Shown piece by piece: positions 25,020 to 36,200 of a stretch of DNA of 64,000 nt. Source of the DNA: Reichenbachiella carrageenanivorans (lineage in GTDB: Bacteria; Bacteroidota; Bacteroidia; Cytophagales; Cyclobacteriaceae). The stretch's first letter is position 1; every line of letters begins with the position of its first letter. A model generated the notes under the pieces. The model searched no databases, was not told the DNA's origin, and saw only the letters and a program-made list of their open reading frames with translations. Where the stretch lies: contig NZ_CP106735.1 of NCBI RefSeq assembly GCF_025639805.1, positions 3,009,501 through 3,073,500 on the forward strand, in the 5' to 3' direction. The position numbers and the translations under genes are program-made.

Positions 25020-28000
25020 ATGGAACACAAATATTTACTTAACAAGCGTAAGCTTGTGAGCAGCACCTTGCTTATGGGACTGTTGATGCTCCTGACGGTA
25101 CTTGGAGCTGTGGCTCAGGAGATGGTGGTAAAAGGTGTAGTGATGGATTCGGAAGATGGATCTACTATACCTGGTGTAAGTATCATCGTGAAAGGCTCAC
25201 AAAAAGGAACGGTGACCAATATCGAAGGTAATTTTTCGATACAAGCAAACAAAGGAGACGTACTTCAGTTTTCTTTTATAGGGATGCTCTCTCAAGAACT
25301 GGAAGTAACAGGCAATACCATAAGCCTTAAAATGGAACCAGATGTAGAAACACTGGATGAGGTGATCGTAGTAGGGTACGGTACACAGAAGAAGAAGGAA
25401 GTGACAGGTGCAGTAGCACACCTTAAGGGATCAGAAATCAATGGCATCGTAGCATCAGATATTGGCGTAGCCTTGCAGGGGCGTATTGCTGGGGTCAACG
25501 TAGTCGCTAGCTCAGGTGAGCCAGGAGCTGCTTCTAACATCCTTATCAGAGGCGTAACCTCTATCAACGGTTCTAATACGCCACTATACGTGGTGGATGG
25601 TGTGCCACAAGATGGTGATCCCAGAATCCCAAACAATGAAATAGAGTCTATCGATGTGCTCAAAGATGCCGCTTCTGCTGCTATCTATGGTACGAGAGGT
25701 TCCGCGGGTGTGATTCTCATCACGACTAAATCTGGAGAAGCAGGGGTCACCAAGATCGATTTTAGCTCTACTTATGGCGTCAACAAGATTTACAACGAAC
25801 TGCCATTGATGAATACAGATCAGGCTTTGTATTTCGAACAAAACTTGGACAAGTATTCGCCTGGAACCAAAGGCTCAGATATTGCGAAAAACCCAGCTTG
25901 GTTGCTCAATGATACAGACCTTCGGGATTTGGTACAGGTGGACAATGCCGCTACCATGACCTACAATTTGAGCGTGTCAGGTGGGCAAAAGGATTTTTCC
26001 TACAGTGCCAATTTTGGCTACTACGATCAGGAAGGTGTACTGGTCAACTCATTCTTCGAGCGGTACAATGGTCGGCTGACGACCCTATACAAAGGGGAAA
26101 AGCTATCGGTAAGATCGAGTTTGGCTTATACACATGAAAACAACGACCGCACGGGAGCAGGGCTATTGACCTACGCCATCAAATACGAGCCATATCAGCC
26201 ATATATCGACAAAGATACCGAGTCAGTAGAGGTCGCTGGTGGTCCTTCGGAGACTAGAGTCAATAGCGTATTGCAAAGACTAAAAAGAGAAGACAATATC
26301 AAAACTGATCGGTTCAACGGAAGTTTGGATATCAATTATGAAATCATAAAAGGGTTGACGATAGGTTCTGTAGTAGGGGTAGGAGTGACCAATAGACTTT
26401 TTGATTCTTTTGTTCCACCCTATAGTGTCACCAATGTGCAAACTGGAGAGGAAGAAGTAGACCCCACCAAGTCGCTGGTACAAATGCGAACAGTGAGACA
26501 GACCAATTGGGCATGGACTGGTTTGACCAGATACAATAAGCGTGTAGGCAAACACAATTTCACTGCTTTGGCATCATTCACTTGGGATGAGCGTACCAAT
26601 GAAGATTTTACCGCATATAGAGAAGGACTTACAGATCCCGAAATCAGCGTGCTCAACAATGGTACAATTTCCGAACGAGCCACCTCAGGGGTCAATTATA
26701 CCATCCGAAGCTTCGGTTTGATCGGTAGACTCAACTATGATTATAAAAGTAAGTATCTGCTAAGTGCTAGTGTTCGTCGTGATGGTTCTTCCAAATTTGG
26801 CTCGGATAATCGCTGGGGAGTATTCCCCTCTGTATCTGTAGGTTGGAATGTGTCCGAGGAAGCATTTTGGGCACCTGTATCGGCAGTAGCCAATGCTTTC
26901 AAAATCAGAGCTAGTTATGGTACTGCAGGTAACGAAAGTTTTGCACCCTATGCCTATAGTCCGATCATCGAGTTTGGTACCGATTATGTGTACGGCACGG
27001 ATATTAGTTATGGTGGTTCGCAAAAGGCTTACGCCAATGCTTTGGTACAATGGGAAACCAGTATTCAGTCCAACCTTGGAGTAGACTTAGGTTTGTTCAA
27101 TGGCAAACTGACCGTGACTGCGGATTACTACGATACCAAGAAAAAGGACATGTTGTTTCCGATACGATTGGCACCATCCAATGGTGTGCCATCTCACTCT
27201 GGAACCAACCCTTCTAATCCTAACGTAATCCTAAATGTAGGTGATATGACCAACAGAGGATATGAACTGGCCGCCACTTATCGACTGATGAGAGGCCCAT
27301 TCAAATTGAATATGGGGATGACCTTTGCTCAAAATAGAAACGAAATCACGACTATCAATGGCGAGTCAACAGTGATCTTCAATAATGGAGGAACTACCGT
27401 GACTGGTGATCCCAACTCTCAAGTATCTGCGACAGCAGTAGGGCATGAGGCTGGTTCTTTCTTCTTGCACAAGACGGACGGTGTCATCAATACGCCAGAA
27501 GAACTTGCGGCCTATCAAGAGATAGTAGGAACGGCAAAAATGGGAGATCTCAAATACGTGGATGTCAATGGTGACAGTGTCATCAATGTAGAGGATCAAG
27601 TCTATGCAGGTAGCGGTTTGCCAGATTATGAAATAGGTTTCAATATGAACGCTTCGTACAAAGGCTTCGATTTTGCCATGCAGTGGTACGCTTCTGTAGG
27701 GCATGAAGTCATCAATGGCAACGATGCCTTTGCCTATTCGGAAGGACGACACCAAGGGCTGATGAACATGTGGACACCCGTCAATACTTCGGCAGATTTG
27801 CCAATCTATAGAGGCCAAAGCAAAGCGCATCCCAACTACGGAGGTACGACTGACCTATGGTTAGAAGATGGTACCTACCTCAGACTCAAATTGGTAACGC
27901 TAGGCTATTCCTTGCCAAAATCTATCACAGACAAAGTGGGTCTAAGCCGAGCACGTATCTATGCTTCTGGTCAAAATGTGCTGACATTCACCAACTATAC

Positions 28001-28109
28001 AGGGTATGATCCAGAAGTAGGTGGTAATAATATCAACCAAAGAGGAATGGATGTAGGTGTATATCCGGTGAGTGCTATGCTGCTCATGGGTATAGAAATT
28101 GGATTCTAA
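25020..28109 (+). CDS. susC: SusC-like TonB-dependent oligosaccharide receptor
   Basis: About 1029 residues from the start at 25020; the frame opens 13 codons earlier at 24981. A signal peptide ends near GAVAQ, then a carboxypeptidase-D-like regulatory domain (VVKGVVMDSEDGSTIPGVSI) and a plug with LDEVIVVGYGTQKKKEVTGA precede the barrel, which ends GIEIGF. With SusD it imports oligosaccharides across the outer membrane. susD starts right after the stop. Substrate is set by the locus, not by this sequence. Confidence 0.96.
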   Translation: MEHKYLLNKRKLVSSTLLMGLLMLLTVLGAVAQEMVVKGVVMDSEDGSTIPGVSIIVKGSQKGTVTNIEGNFSIQANKGDVLQFSFIGMLSQELEVTGNTISLKMEPDVETLDEVIVVGYGTQKKKEVTGAVAHLKGSEINGIVASDIGVALQGRIAGVNVVASSGEPGAASNILIRGVTSINGSNTPLYVVDGVPQDGDPRIPNNEIESIDVLKDAASAAIYGTRGSAGVILITTKSGEAGVTKIDFSSTYGVNKIYNELPLMNTDQALYFEQNLDKYSPGTKGSDIAKNPAWLLNDTDLRDLVQVDNAATMTYNLSVSGGQKDFSYSANFGYYDQEGVLVNSFFERYNGRLTTLYKGEKLSVRSSLAYTHENNDRTGAGLLTYAIKYEPYQPYIDKDTESVEVAGGPSETRVNSVLQRLKREDNIKTDRFNGSLDINYEIIKGLTIGSVVGVGVTNRLFDSFVPPYSVTNVQTGEEEVDPTKSLVQMRTVRQTNWAWTGLTRYNKRVGKHNFTALASFTWDERTNEDFTAYREGLTDPEISVLNNGTISERATSGVNYTIRSFGLIGRLNYDYKSKYLLSASVRRDGSSKFGSDNRWGVFPSVSVGWNVSEEAFWAPVSAVANAFKIRASYGTAGNESFAPYAYSPIIEFGTDYVYGTDISYGGSQKAYANALVQWETSIQSNLGVDLGLFNGKLTVTADYYDTKKKDMLFPIRLAPSNGVPSHSGTNPSNPNVILNVGDMTNRGYELAATYRLMRGPFKLNMGMTFAQNRNEITTINGESTVIFNNGGTTVTGDPNSQVSATAVGHEAGSFFLHKTDGVINTPEELAAYQEIVGTAKMGDLKYVDVNGDSVINVEDQVYAGSGLPDYEIGFNMNASYKGFDFAMQWYASVGHEVINGNDAFAYSEGRHQGLMNMWTPVNTSADLPIYRGQSKAHPNYGGTTDLWLEDGTYLRLKLVTLGYSLPKSITDKVGLSRARIYASGQNVLTFTNYTGYDPEVGGNNINQRGMDVGVYPVSAMLLMGIEIGF

Positions 28110-28110
28110 A

Positions 28111-29856
28111 ATGATATCAGATATGAAAAATCAATTAGTAAAAAATATATTCATGATCCTCTGCAGTATAGCTGTATGGTCATGTAGCGATGAGGATTTT
28201 GGACTAGAACAAGTCAATCCTAATGGGCCGTCTACCGATAACTATTGGAGTAATTTAGATAGAACCGAAAGCACACTTATTTCTGCTTACAGTGGTCTCT
28301 TGCATCATGATTTATTGGGTATTATCCAAGAATCAGTGAGATCAGACTTGGCTTTTGCAACCATACGAACCAATCCATCTGGGCCGCTTACACAATGGTA
28401 CTATCAGCAATTTTTGAATTCCGACCCTTCGTCTACCAAAAGGTGGGAGTCACAGTACAAGGTTATTTTCTTTGCCAATCAGGTCATCGAAGGGTTAGAA
28501 AATTTGCCTGAAGAGGAGAAGGCAGACCAAGCACGCTGGACAAACCAAATGGCACAAGCTAGGTTTTTGAGAGGACTCATGCATTTCTATTTGCACTCAG
28601 GGTTCAATAATGGCGAAATTATTATCAGAGATTATGTACCTACCTCGTTAGAGGATTTCAATTTGGAAACGTCTTCTTCAGAGGAGGTGGTCAAGTTTTT
28701 TAGAGCGGATTTGAAATACGCCTATCAAAACTTGCCTGCCCAAAACGACGATGGATCGGGTGCCTATAAAGCGACTGCTGGTGCGGCAGCTACGGCATTG
28801 GGTACCAGCTATTTGTATCAGGCAGAGTATGATTCGGCAATTACCGTTTTCAAGGATGTAATCAATAATGCAGATTATGGTTACCAGTTGGAGGATCATT
28901 CGGTGTTGTTTACAGAAGCAGGGGAGAACAATCGTGAAGCGATATTCGAAATCAATTATACGGTAGATTTCAAATTGGATGAGTCTCAATGGACTGAAGA
29001 GAGTTTATCTAGTCGTCTGGCTAGAGCTAGTGTGAATACTGGAAATGAAAGGTTTTCTCCTTCTGCTTGGATCACAGATGCCTATCAAAAAGAGCCACTC
29101 AATACTCAAGATGCTAGAAATTTCGTAAATGGAAATTTGAGACCTGTGTCGTTGAGAGCCTCGCAAATGATCGCTTTGGTACAGGACACAGTGACCTCAT
29201 ACTATCTCAAATCATCCGTGCCTCAGGGCATCGCTTTCAACAGTTTGACACCTTCTTATTGGAAAAAGTACACCAATCATGACATAGCGGCGTCTGAAGG
29301 TGATACTGGAGGTACCGATTGGAAATCAGGAAGAAACGTCACCGTGATGAGACTGGCAGATGTTCACTTGATGTTGGCAGAAGCGCTGATCCAGCAAAAC
29401 AATGATATCGCTGGAGCCATCACGCATATAAACAAAATCAGAGATCGATGGGCACTCCAACTGATAGGGCCTGATCAGGCCACAGGCGACGATTATGACG
29501 GCGTGACGTATGATGCTACCACGCTTATGGAGCACCTGATGTACATTGAGCGACCACTGGAGCTATCTGCCGAAGGTCATGCCATTCGTACCATCGATTT
29601 GAGAAGATGGGGAGTCACCAAGCAGCGATTCGAAGAATTGGCTCAAGAGACTTATTATTTGACTGAGTTTGAATATAAAGACGAGGCTGGAGGAATTGCC
29701 AAACGCAACAAAGCCTACTTGAACAAAGGAGTCGCTCCAGGCAATGAAGAAGTGATCGACTACGAGTATGATCTGGCAGCGTCCAACTACATCGAGTCAG
29801 TACATGGTTACCTGCCGATTCCTTTGGAAGAAGAAAGAAACAACAGTTCACAATAA
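28111..29856 (+). CDS. susD: SusD-like glycan-binding lipoprotein
   Basis: About 581 residues; a start at 28123 (MKNQLVKNIF) is equally likely. The signal peptide ends in the lipobox-type IAVWSC, followed by acidic SDED. RagB/SusD features are clear: ARFLRGLMHFYL in the TPR region, AATALGTSYLYQAEYDSAI, and late MRLADVHLMLAEAL and RAIRTIDLRRWG-like segments. It forms the lid of the SusC channel at the cell surface. One base after the SusC stop, so the two are co-expressed. Confidence 0.95.
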   Translation: MISDMKNQLVKNIFMILCSIAVWSCSDEDFGLEQVNPNGPSTDNYWSNLDRTESTLISAYSGLLHHDLLGIIQESVRSDLAFATIRTNPSGPLTQWYYQQFLNSDPSSTKRWESQYKVIFFANQVIEGLENLPEEEKADQARWTNQMAQARFLRGLMHFYLHSGFNNGEIIIRDYVPTSLEDFNLETSSSEEVVKFFRADLKYAYQNLPAQNDDGSGAYKATAGAAATALGTSYLYQAEYDSAITVFKDVINNADYGYQLEDHSVLFTEAGENNREAIFEINYTVDFKLDESQWTEESLSSRLARASVNTGNERFSPSAWITDAYQKEPLNTQDARNFVNGNLRPVSLRASQMIALVQDTVTSYYLKSSVPQGIAFNSLTPSYWKKYTNHDIAASEGDTGGTDWKSGRNVTVMRLADVHLMLAEALIQQNNDIAGAITHINKIRDRWALQLIGPDQATGDDYDGVTYDATTLMEHLMYIERPLELSAEGHAIRTIDLRRWGVTKQRFEELAQETYYLTEFEYKDEAGGIAKRNKAYLNKGVAPGNEEVIDYEYDLAASNYIESVHGYLPIPLEEERNNSSQ

Positions 29857-29873
29857 TTTTAAAAGAGAACAAA

Positions 29874-31559
29874 ATGAAGAATATATTTAAAATATCAGTT
29901 CTTATGTTTTCCCTATTCATAATGAGCTGTGAAGAAGAAGAGGACTTCAGTCCTCAGTACAGTGACATAAGTTGGTTTACTGGACAGCAGGGTGTGGCTA
30001 CATTCAATTTGAGTGTCAATAATTATCTCACCTTTATGGACTTGTCGCAAAATGCCTTATCACACAAATGGGTAATTACTGACAGTAGCTATTTCTTAAC
30101 ACCAGAATTTACAGAAAAGGATTCGGTATATGATAAGTTTATCATTCCCAATGCAGGGTTGGAATCTGAGTCTTCAGATGTACATGTCTTGTTTTCTAAA
30201 CCTGGGCAGCAAACCGTTCAGCTATACAATACCTTCGAGGATTCAGTGGCTTGGTTTTCTCTAGATACCGATACCTTGTATGCAGAGCAAATTGACGGCC
30301 TTTGGGTTATCGATACCACTTTTGTTGTCGACGTATTTGCTGATCTTGCACCAGCATTCAAGGTATATGCCGACGACGTAGAAGTGCTCAGCGTATCAGA
30401 AGACGACATGCCATCGCTGGCAGATACGGCCTCATGGCCTATGGTCAATGTAGAGGTAGGCGGTACACTCAAGTATGAGTCGGTGTCTACTACAGGTAGA
30501 CCTACTGGCACCACATGGACACTCACATCTGGAGATGTCTCTGAGGAGAAAAGGGGCAACGAAGTAACGTTTCTATACACCAAATTGGGAGAATACTATG
30601 CAGGTGAGATGACCTCCAATCGAAGCGGTGATTTTATGCCTAGTGCAAATGCAAGCAAAATCATTCCTTTGAAAATCAAGGGTATTCCTTCGAGTCAGCC
30701 GTTTGTGTATTCAGGCAATCTGGTCGAGAATGGGGATGGAGCTATTACTTTTTCTGTGAGTGGAGAAGTCACTGAAAATTCTGTGAAAGGTACCGCAGGC
30801 AATTTTACTGTACATGTCAAGAATGGTGCGTTTGATCAAGATATTGACGTGTTAGATGTTACACTAGATCCCAACGACATGACTTCGATTGTATTGGCAC
30901 TTACCGCTCCGATCTACAACACTGATACAGTCAAAGTATCATACGATGGATTAGGTAGTATCCAGTCAGTAGATACACGAGAACTGGAAGCATTTGGCCC
31001 AGAGTCATTGGCGCCGAGTTTTGAAGCAGGTGTATTGCCAGATTATTTCTCTGGGTTTGAGACCTTCAAGGACAACGTTAAAAATGCCTATTGTGAAGGG
31101 TATTTCGTAGGCAACAATAACGTACCCTTTGCCTGGTGGAACCGTGTGGAAGATATCACGCATTCTGGTTTGGCTGCTATGAAATTTGAGTCGCCAGCTA
31201 CGGGGATGGATGGTAATAACATCATTCTCCAAGGTACCAATGTTAGAGACAAAGTCTTACCAGCACAGGCTTACCGTGCGTGCGTGTGGGTGTATATACC
31301 TACGGGTACCACACTGACCACACTATCACTAAAAAGTGCGAAGTATGGAGGGACACCTATAGTAGAGGCTGTTGATATCGCATCCGTGCCACGAAATACT
31401 TGGACACAGTTGTGCATAGATATTTCTTTTGATCTGGATACAGATAATCAAACGAGATTGGATTATGTATTTACACCAGGTCTGAACCCTGCTGATGCTG
31501 TGACACAGACCGTGTATCTCGATGATTGGAACCTCATTCCACTAGAGACAAGACCTTAA
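29874..31559 (+). CDS. Surface glycan-binding lipoprotein (SGBP/SusE-like position)
   Basis: A 561-residue lipoprotein with signal MKNIFKISVLMFSLFIMSC followed by EEEED, a strong surface-export signal. It has PKD/Ig-like beta domains (one near residues 180-260 with TGRPTGTTWTLTSG) and a C-terminal jelly-roll region (about 390-561) like a CBM4/9-type module, with the Trp-rich VPFAWWNRVEDI. It follows susD by 17 nt and is closed by a terminator. Glycan binding is inferred from position and domains. Confidence 0.75.
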   Translation: MKNIFKISVLMFSLFIMSCEEEEDFSPQYSDISWFTGQQGVATFNLSVNNYLTFMDLSQNALSHKWVITDSSYFLTPEFTEKDSVYDKFIIPNAGLESESSDVHVLFSKPGQQTVQLYNTFEDSVAWFSLDTDTLYAEQIDGLWVIDTTFVVDVFADLAPAFKVYADDVEVLSVSEDDMPSLADTASWPMVNVEVGGTLKYESVSTTGRPTGTTWTLTSGDVSEEKRGNEVTFLYTKLGEYYAGEMTSNRSGDFMPSANASKIIPLKIKGIPSSQPFVYSGNLVENGDGAITFSVSGEVTENSVKGTAGNFTVHVKNGAFDQDIDVLDVTLDPNDMTSIVLALTAPIYNTDTVKVSYDGLGSIQSVDTRELEAFGPESLAPSFEAGVLPDYFSGFETFKDNVKNAYCEGYFVGNNNVPFAWWNRVEDITHSGLAAMKFESPATGMDGNNIILQGTNVRDKVLPAQAYRACVWVYIPTGTTLTTLSLKSAKYGGTPIVEAVDIASVPRNTWTQLCIDISFDLDTDNQTRLDYVFTPGLNPADAVTQTVYLDDWNLIPLETRP

Positions 31560-31575
31560 TAGTTGATTTTAGTTG

Positions 31576-31616
31576 GTAAACTCTCATTCAGTTATTGAAT
31601 GAGAGTTTACTGTTTT
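31576..31616 (+). terminator. Intrinsic terminator after the SGBP gene
   Basis: A perfect 15-bp stem, GTAAACTCTCATTCA (31576-31590) and its complement (31596-31610), loop GTTAT, followed by TGTTTTATT. It should separate the susCD-SGBP transcript from the sulfatase. Confidence 0.8.
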
Positions 31617-31670
31617 ATTAAAAATAGAATTAAAGGAAACCACCTCAGTGATACAGGGGGAAAACTACAG

Positions 31671-33152
31671 ATGAAAAGATATTATACATTGATAAATGCG
31701 TACGGAGTATGGTCTGCGCTATTTTCACTTCTTATGGTGTCGGCTACAGCATGTAGTCAGCAGCAACATGCCACTACAAAGGCCTCCCGGCCTAATATTA
31801 TCTATATTTTGGCCGACGATTTAGGATATGGAGACTTGAGTGTCTATGGTCAGAAAAAGTTTCAAACCCCTCACTTGGATGCCTTGGCTCAGCATGGGAT
31901 GAGATTTACACAGCACTATAGTGGATCGGCCGTATGTGCGCCTTCGAGGTCGTCATTACTTACGGGTGAGCATACAGGTCATACACCCATTAGAGGAAAT
32001 AAAGAATTGGGTACTGAAGGTCAAATTCCTTTACCTGAGGCTTCTATTACCATAGCCGAAATGTTGCAAAATGCAGGGTACAAGACAGGCGCTTTTGGTA
32101 AATGGGGATTAGGTTTTGTGGGCACTGAAGGAGACCCAAATAAGCAGGGATTTGACGAGTTTTATGGATACAATTGTCAGCGAATGGCCCATAGGTATTA
32201 TCCATCATACCTGTGGCACAATCAAGAAAAAGTATATCTCGAAGGGAATGATTACACACAAACGGTCACTTACGCTCCAGACAAAATTCAGGAAGCTACT
32301 CTTCAGTTTATAGAAGATCATAAGGATGAGCCCTTTTTTGCTTATGTGCCATTTGTGTTGCCACACGCCGAATTGATCTCACCAAACGATAGTGTTTTGG
32401 CGAGGTTTGAAGGCAGGTATATCGAAGACAAACCTTTTGAAATGCCACATGATTACCTGTCGGATTATGGGCCAGATATAGTACCCAAAAAATATTGTTC
32501 GCAGGCTACTCCTCATGCTGTCTATGCTACCATGGTCACACGCATAGACCAGTATGTAGCACAAATCATGGACAAATTGGAAGAACTGAATTTATCGGAC
32601 AACACCATAGTGATATTCACAAGTGATAATGGGCCTGCAGTAGAAGGCGGTGCTGACCCTGATTTTTTTGATGGTACAGCAGGACTTAGAGGATACAAAC
32701 GAGATTTGTACGAAGGGGGTATTCGTGCACCCTTTATAGCAGTTTGGCCTGGGCATATACCCGCAGGAGCCACTTCTACCCATGTGTCTACTTTTTGGGA
32801 TATGATGCCTACCTTCGCCGAACTAGTCGGAGTGGAGGTACCAAGCCATACAGATGGTATTTCTTTTCTGCCTACACTACTGGGAAAAAGCGGCCAAGAA
32901 GTGCACGAATACCTGTATTGGGAATTTCCAGCGGCAGGTGGTCGCAAAGCCATTCGGATGGGACAATGGAAAGGTGTGGCTTATAACTTGACAAAGGGCA
33001 AGAAACGCAATTTTGAATTGTATAATCTATCCTCGGATCCAGCGGAAGCTCATGACTTGTCGGCAGATCACCCAGAGATAGTTGCCAAACTACAAGCAGC
33101 CATGCAGTCGGCTAGCTTACCTTCAGAACTTTTTCCTTTCGAAGACAAATAA
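31671..33152 (+). CDS. Type I sulfatase, lipoprotein
   Basis: A 493-residue formylglycine sulfatase. The activation motif CAPSRSSLLTG places the modified Cys at residue 89; ILADDLGYGD gives the N-terminal metal ligands, and FTSDNGP supplies the later Asp/Asn. The signal ends at SATAC (Cys28), so it is probably a lipoprotein. FYGYNCQRMAHRYYP and EYLYWEFP resemble family S1_16 from memory. It would remove sulfate esters from the galactan. The frame opens 24 codons earlier, within or next to the terminator; 31671 gives the signal peptide. A maturation enzyme is not in the window. Confidence 0.93.
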   Translation: MKRYYTLINAYGVWSALFSLLMVSATACSQQQHATTKASRPNIIYILADDLGYGDLSVYGQKKFQTPHLDALAQHGMRFTQHYSGSAVCAPSRSSLLTGEHTGHTPIRGNKELGTEGQIPLPEASITIAEMLQNAGYKTGAFGKWGLGFVGTEGDPNKQGFDEFYGYNCQRMAHRYYPSYLWHNQEKVYLEGNDYTQTVTYAPDKIQEATLQFIEDHKDEPFFAYVPFVLPHAELISPNDSVLARFEGRYIEDKPFEMPHDYLSDYGPDIVPKKYCSQATPHAVYATMVTRIDQYVAQIMDKLEELNLSDNTIVIFTSDNGPAVEGGADPDFFDGTAGLRGYKRDLYEGGIRAPFIAVWPGHIPAGATSTHVSTFWDMMPTFAELVGVEVPSHTDGISFLPTLLGKSGQEVHEYLYWEFPAAGGRKAIRMGQWKGVAYNLTKGKKRNFELYNLSSDPAEAHDLSADHPEIVAKLQAAMQSASLPSELFPFEDK

Positions 33153-33183
33153 TTGATTGTTGTCAGGCTTAAACCGCCGATTG

Positions 33184-33262
33184 GTTCACACCTATTCTGG
33201 TTAGGTAGTTCTTGATCTTTCATTAGAATTATTAAGAAATAATACTATTTTTAGGTGTGAAC
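33184..33262 (+). repeat. Inverted repeat upstream of the hybrid two-component gene
   Basis: GTTCACACCT (33184-33193) and AGGTGTGAAC (33253-33262) are exact complements, and the match extends to GATTG/CAATC with one unpaired base. The arms are 59 nt apart and the second ends 17 nt before the ATG. It could be a regulator-binding pair or a long hairpin in the leader. I did not find the same motif in front of susC or the other locus genes. Confidence 0.55.
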
Positions 33263-33279
33263 AATCAATTCATGATATA

Positions 33280-36200
33280 ATGGGAGAAAGGCATGTTGAC
33301 GTGCGATTTTTTTTAATATTATTCCTGTCAATCGTTGGGATAGAAGTAGTAGCACAGCCATTAGATGCCAAGCTCACTTCTACACAAAACCTATCGATTT
33401 CGGACGGGTTGGCTCATAATGGAGTCACCGATATATATGAAGACTCTCGGGGGTTTGTTTGGGTCGCCACCTATGATGGCCTCAATCGGTATGATGGTTA
33501 TGAGTTTAGAAAATATAAAAACACCCTTGATGAAGACTATTTGATCAGTAATAGAGTAAGGGCTCTCAATGAAGACAAGCGGGGGAAGTTGTGGATAGGT
33601 ACCGACGATGGGATCACACTTTATGACTTTAGAAAGGATAAATTTGAGCACTTGTTTTCTAATGAAAACCCTGACGGTAGCAAGACCCGAACAGTGATTA
33701 GAAAGATATGGATAGGACAAGAAAATGACCCCATTATTTGTACTACTGAAGGAAATGGGATTCTATTATTCAATACAGACTACAAACTCACAGATCATGT
33801 ACTACCTCAGGCAGAACTTGGCAAAGATCTCTTGATACTGGATGTGATCAAGGTGAATGGAGAGCAATATGTTTTGGCTACAAGCAAAGGACTCATACGC
33901 TTTGATCTGAGTAAAAATGAATTCACTAGAGTAGCTAAAGGCGTACAATACGCTAGTTCATTTTGGCCATTGGATGATACCTCTTTTGTAGTGACTACAC
34001 CTGACGGATTGGTGTTTGTAGACCACAAATCTACAGAAGATAGTTTTGACGTATTAGCCATTACCAGAAGACTGGAGGGGTATAATTTCAATAGTGTGCA
34101 GATAGACCAGAATGGAAACCTCTGGGCAAGTATGTTGCATAATAGTATGTTGAAAGTAACAGATGCACGATCGCTCAAAGCAGGCGAAAAGTATTCTGTA
34201 GCTATAGCCCAAGAAAAAGAGGGCCTGAGAGCAAGTACGGTGTTTATTTCACCAAAAAATGGTTGTTGGTTAGGGACTTTCAACTTGGGTATTTATAGGT
34301 TCAACCTTCAGCCCAACCCGTTCATAAGCTACGTCGTGGACAAGAACAATCCGTATGGCATCCGAACCAATTTTATTTCGAGTGTTCTGCCATATGACGA
34401 CAAGCGTGTTTTTATCTCTGCTGTTCGTGGGGGCATCGGGCTTTTCAATACAGAAAGTTTCGAATTTGAACCATTGCCATTCGACTTTCCCAAAAGAACT
34501 AACCAATTTATAGGTCATTTACTTATGGATTCTCATCAAGATATTTGGATGAAAATCAGTAACCTGGGAGTAGTAGTAGTAAGGCATGGGCAGCGCAAAC
34601 TTGAGGTTATAGATGTAGGAGATTTCAAAGAGCTCAAAAATGGAGCCTCTCGTGGGTTTGTAGAAGATAGCCTTGGGAATATTTGGATAGGGGGACAAGA
34701 CGATCTCTATAGGCTGTCGCTTGATAAAGACCGGAAAGTAAAAAACATAGAGTCTATCAATGCTCACCCTGCCTTAGAAAAAAACAAAATTTCAATCATA
34801 CGTACCGTTTATGCCGACCCCCTTTTAGATTGTATATGGGTAGGTACGAGTGAGGATGGTTTGTACCGTATTTGGTTGGCAGGAGACAAACCATTGGAAG
34901 ACCATGTTATAGAAAGGTATAAGCACGACAATAAAGATACTCATTCGCTGTCGAGCGACTTTGTGACATCCATCTTACGATTGCCAAACAACGATCTGTG
35001 GATAGGTACTGAGCGAGGAGGTATATGCAAGGTCATCAATAGTGAGACAAACCCAACCTTTGTGTCCTATTCGGAAAAACACGGATTATCAAACAATGTG
35101 GTGAAATCTATATTGTATGATGAGGAATACAACCTTTGGATATCCACTAATATTGGCCTCAATAAATTTGATACCAAAAGCAATACTTTTCGAGTATTCA
35201 GAAAAGAAGATGGTCTGCCGTTCGAGGATTTCAATTACCCTTCGGCCAGTATGAATAACGGAATCATGGTTATTTCTAGTCAGCGAGGGTTTATTACCTT
35301 CAATCCCAAGGACATACCCATTGTCGAAGAATTGCCACAGTTAGAATTCGGAGATTTCCGATTGTATAATCAAAGAATTTTGCCAGGTGATACGGTCAAT
35401 AATTATGTGCTTATAGACGAGACTCTAGCATACAAACCTGAGATAGTGCTTCAATACAACGAAAATGTATTTTCTATAGAAGTATTGTCTCTTCACTTTT
35501 CTAACCCAAGTAATCACTACCTCAAGTACAAACTGGCTCCTATCAATGAAGAGTGGATAGAAGTGCCTTCTAGTCAAAACCATATTGCCTATAATGGTTT
35601 ACAGCCAGGAAAATATGAACTTGATGTAATGGCTTCTAATACGTCTAACAACTGGACGGTTCCTAAAAAATTACAAATAGTCATCACTCCGCCCATCTGG
35701 AAGACACCAATTGCCTATGTGTTGTATTTCGTGCTTTTTGCCTTAGCCTGTTATATAGTGATCTATGTGATCACGAGGATCCAGTCGCTCAATCACAAGT
35801 TGCATATTGATCAATTGGAAATAGATAAAGTGAAAGAGGTCAATGAAGCCAAGCTTCGCTTTTTCTCTAATATTTCTCATGAGATCAAAACACCTCTAAC
35901 GCTTATTTCAGGGCCTGTCAATATGCTGTTTGAACAGTTTAGAGATAATGAAAAAGTAAATGGAAAATTAGAGATTGTACGAAGACAGTCAAAAAAGATA
36001 TTGCAGTTAGTCGATCAGGTACACGATTTTCAACGAGCAGATGTGAATCTCTTGAAAATGAATTACACATTATTTTCGTTCAACCAGTTTGTAGAAAGCT
36101 TAATGGCTGATTTTGAGTTTATGGCCTCTAGCGAAAATAAAAAACTGTCCGTACAATGTGGTGAAGATGAAATTTTTGTGTGGGCAGATCAAGACAAGTT

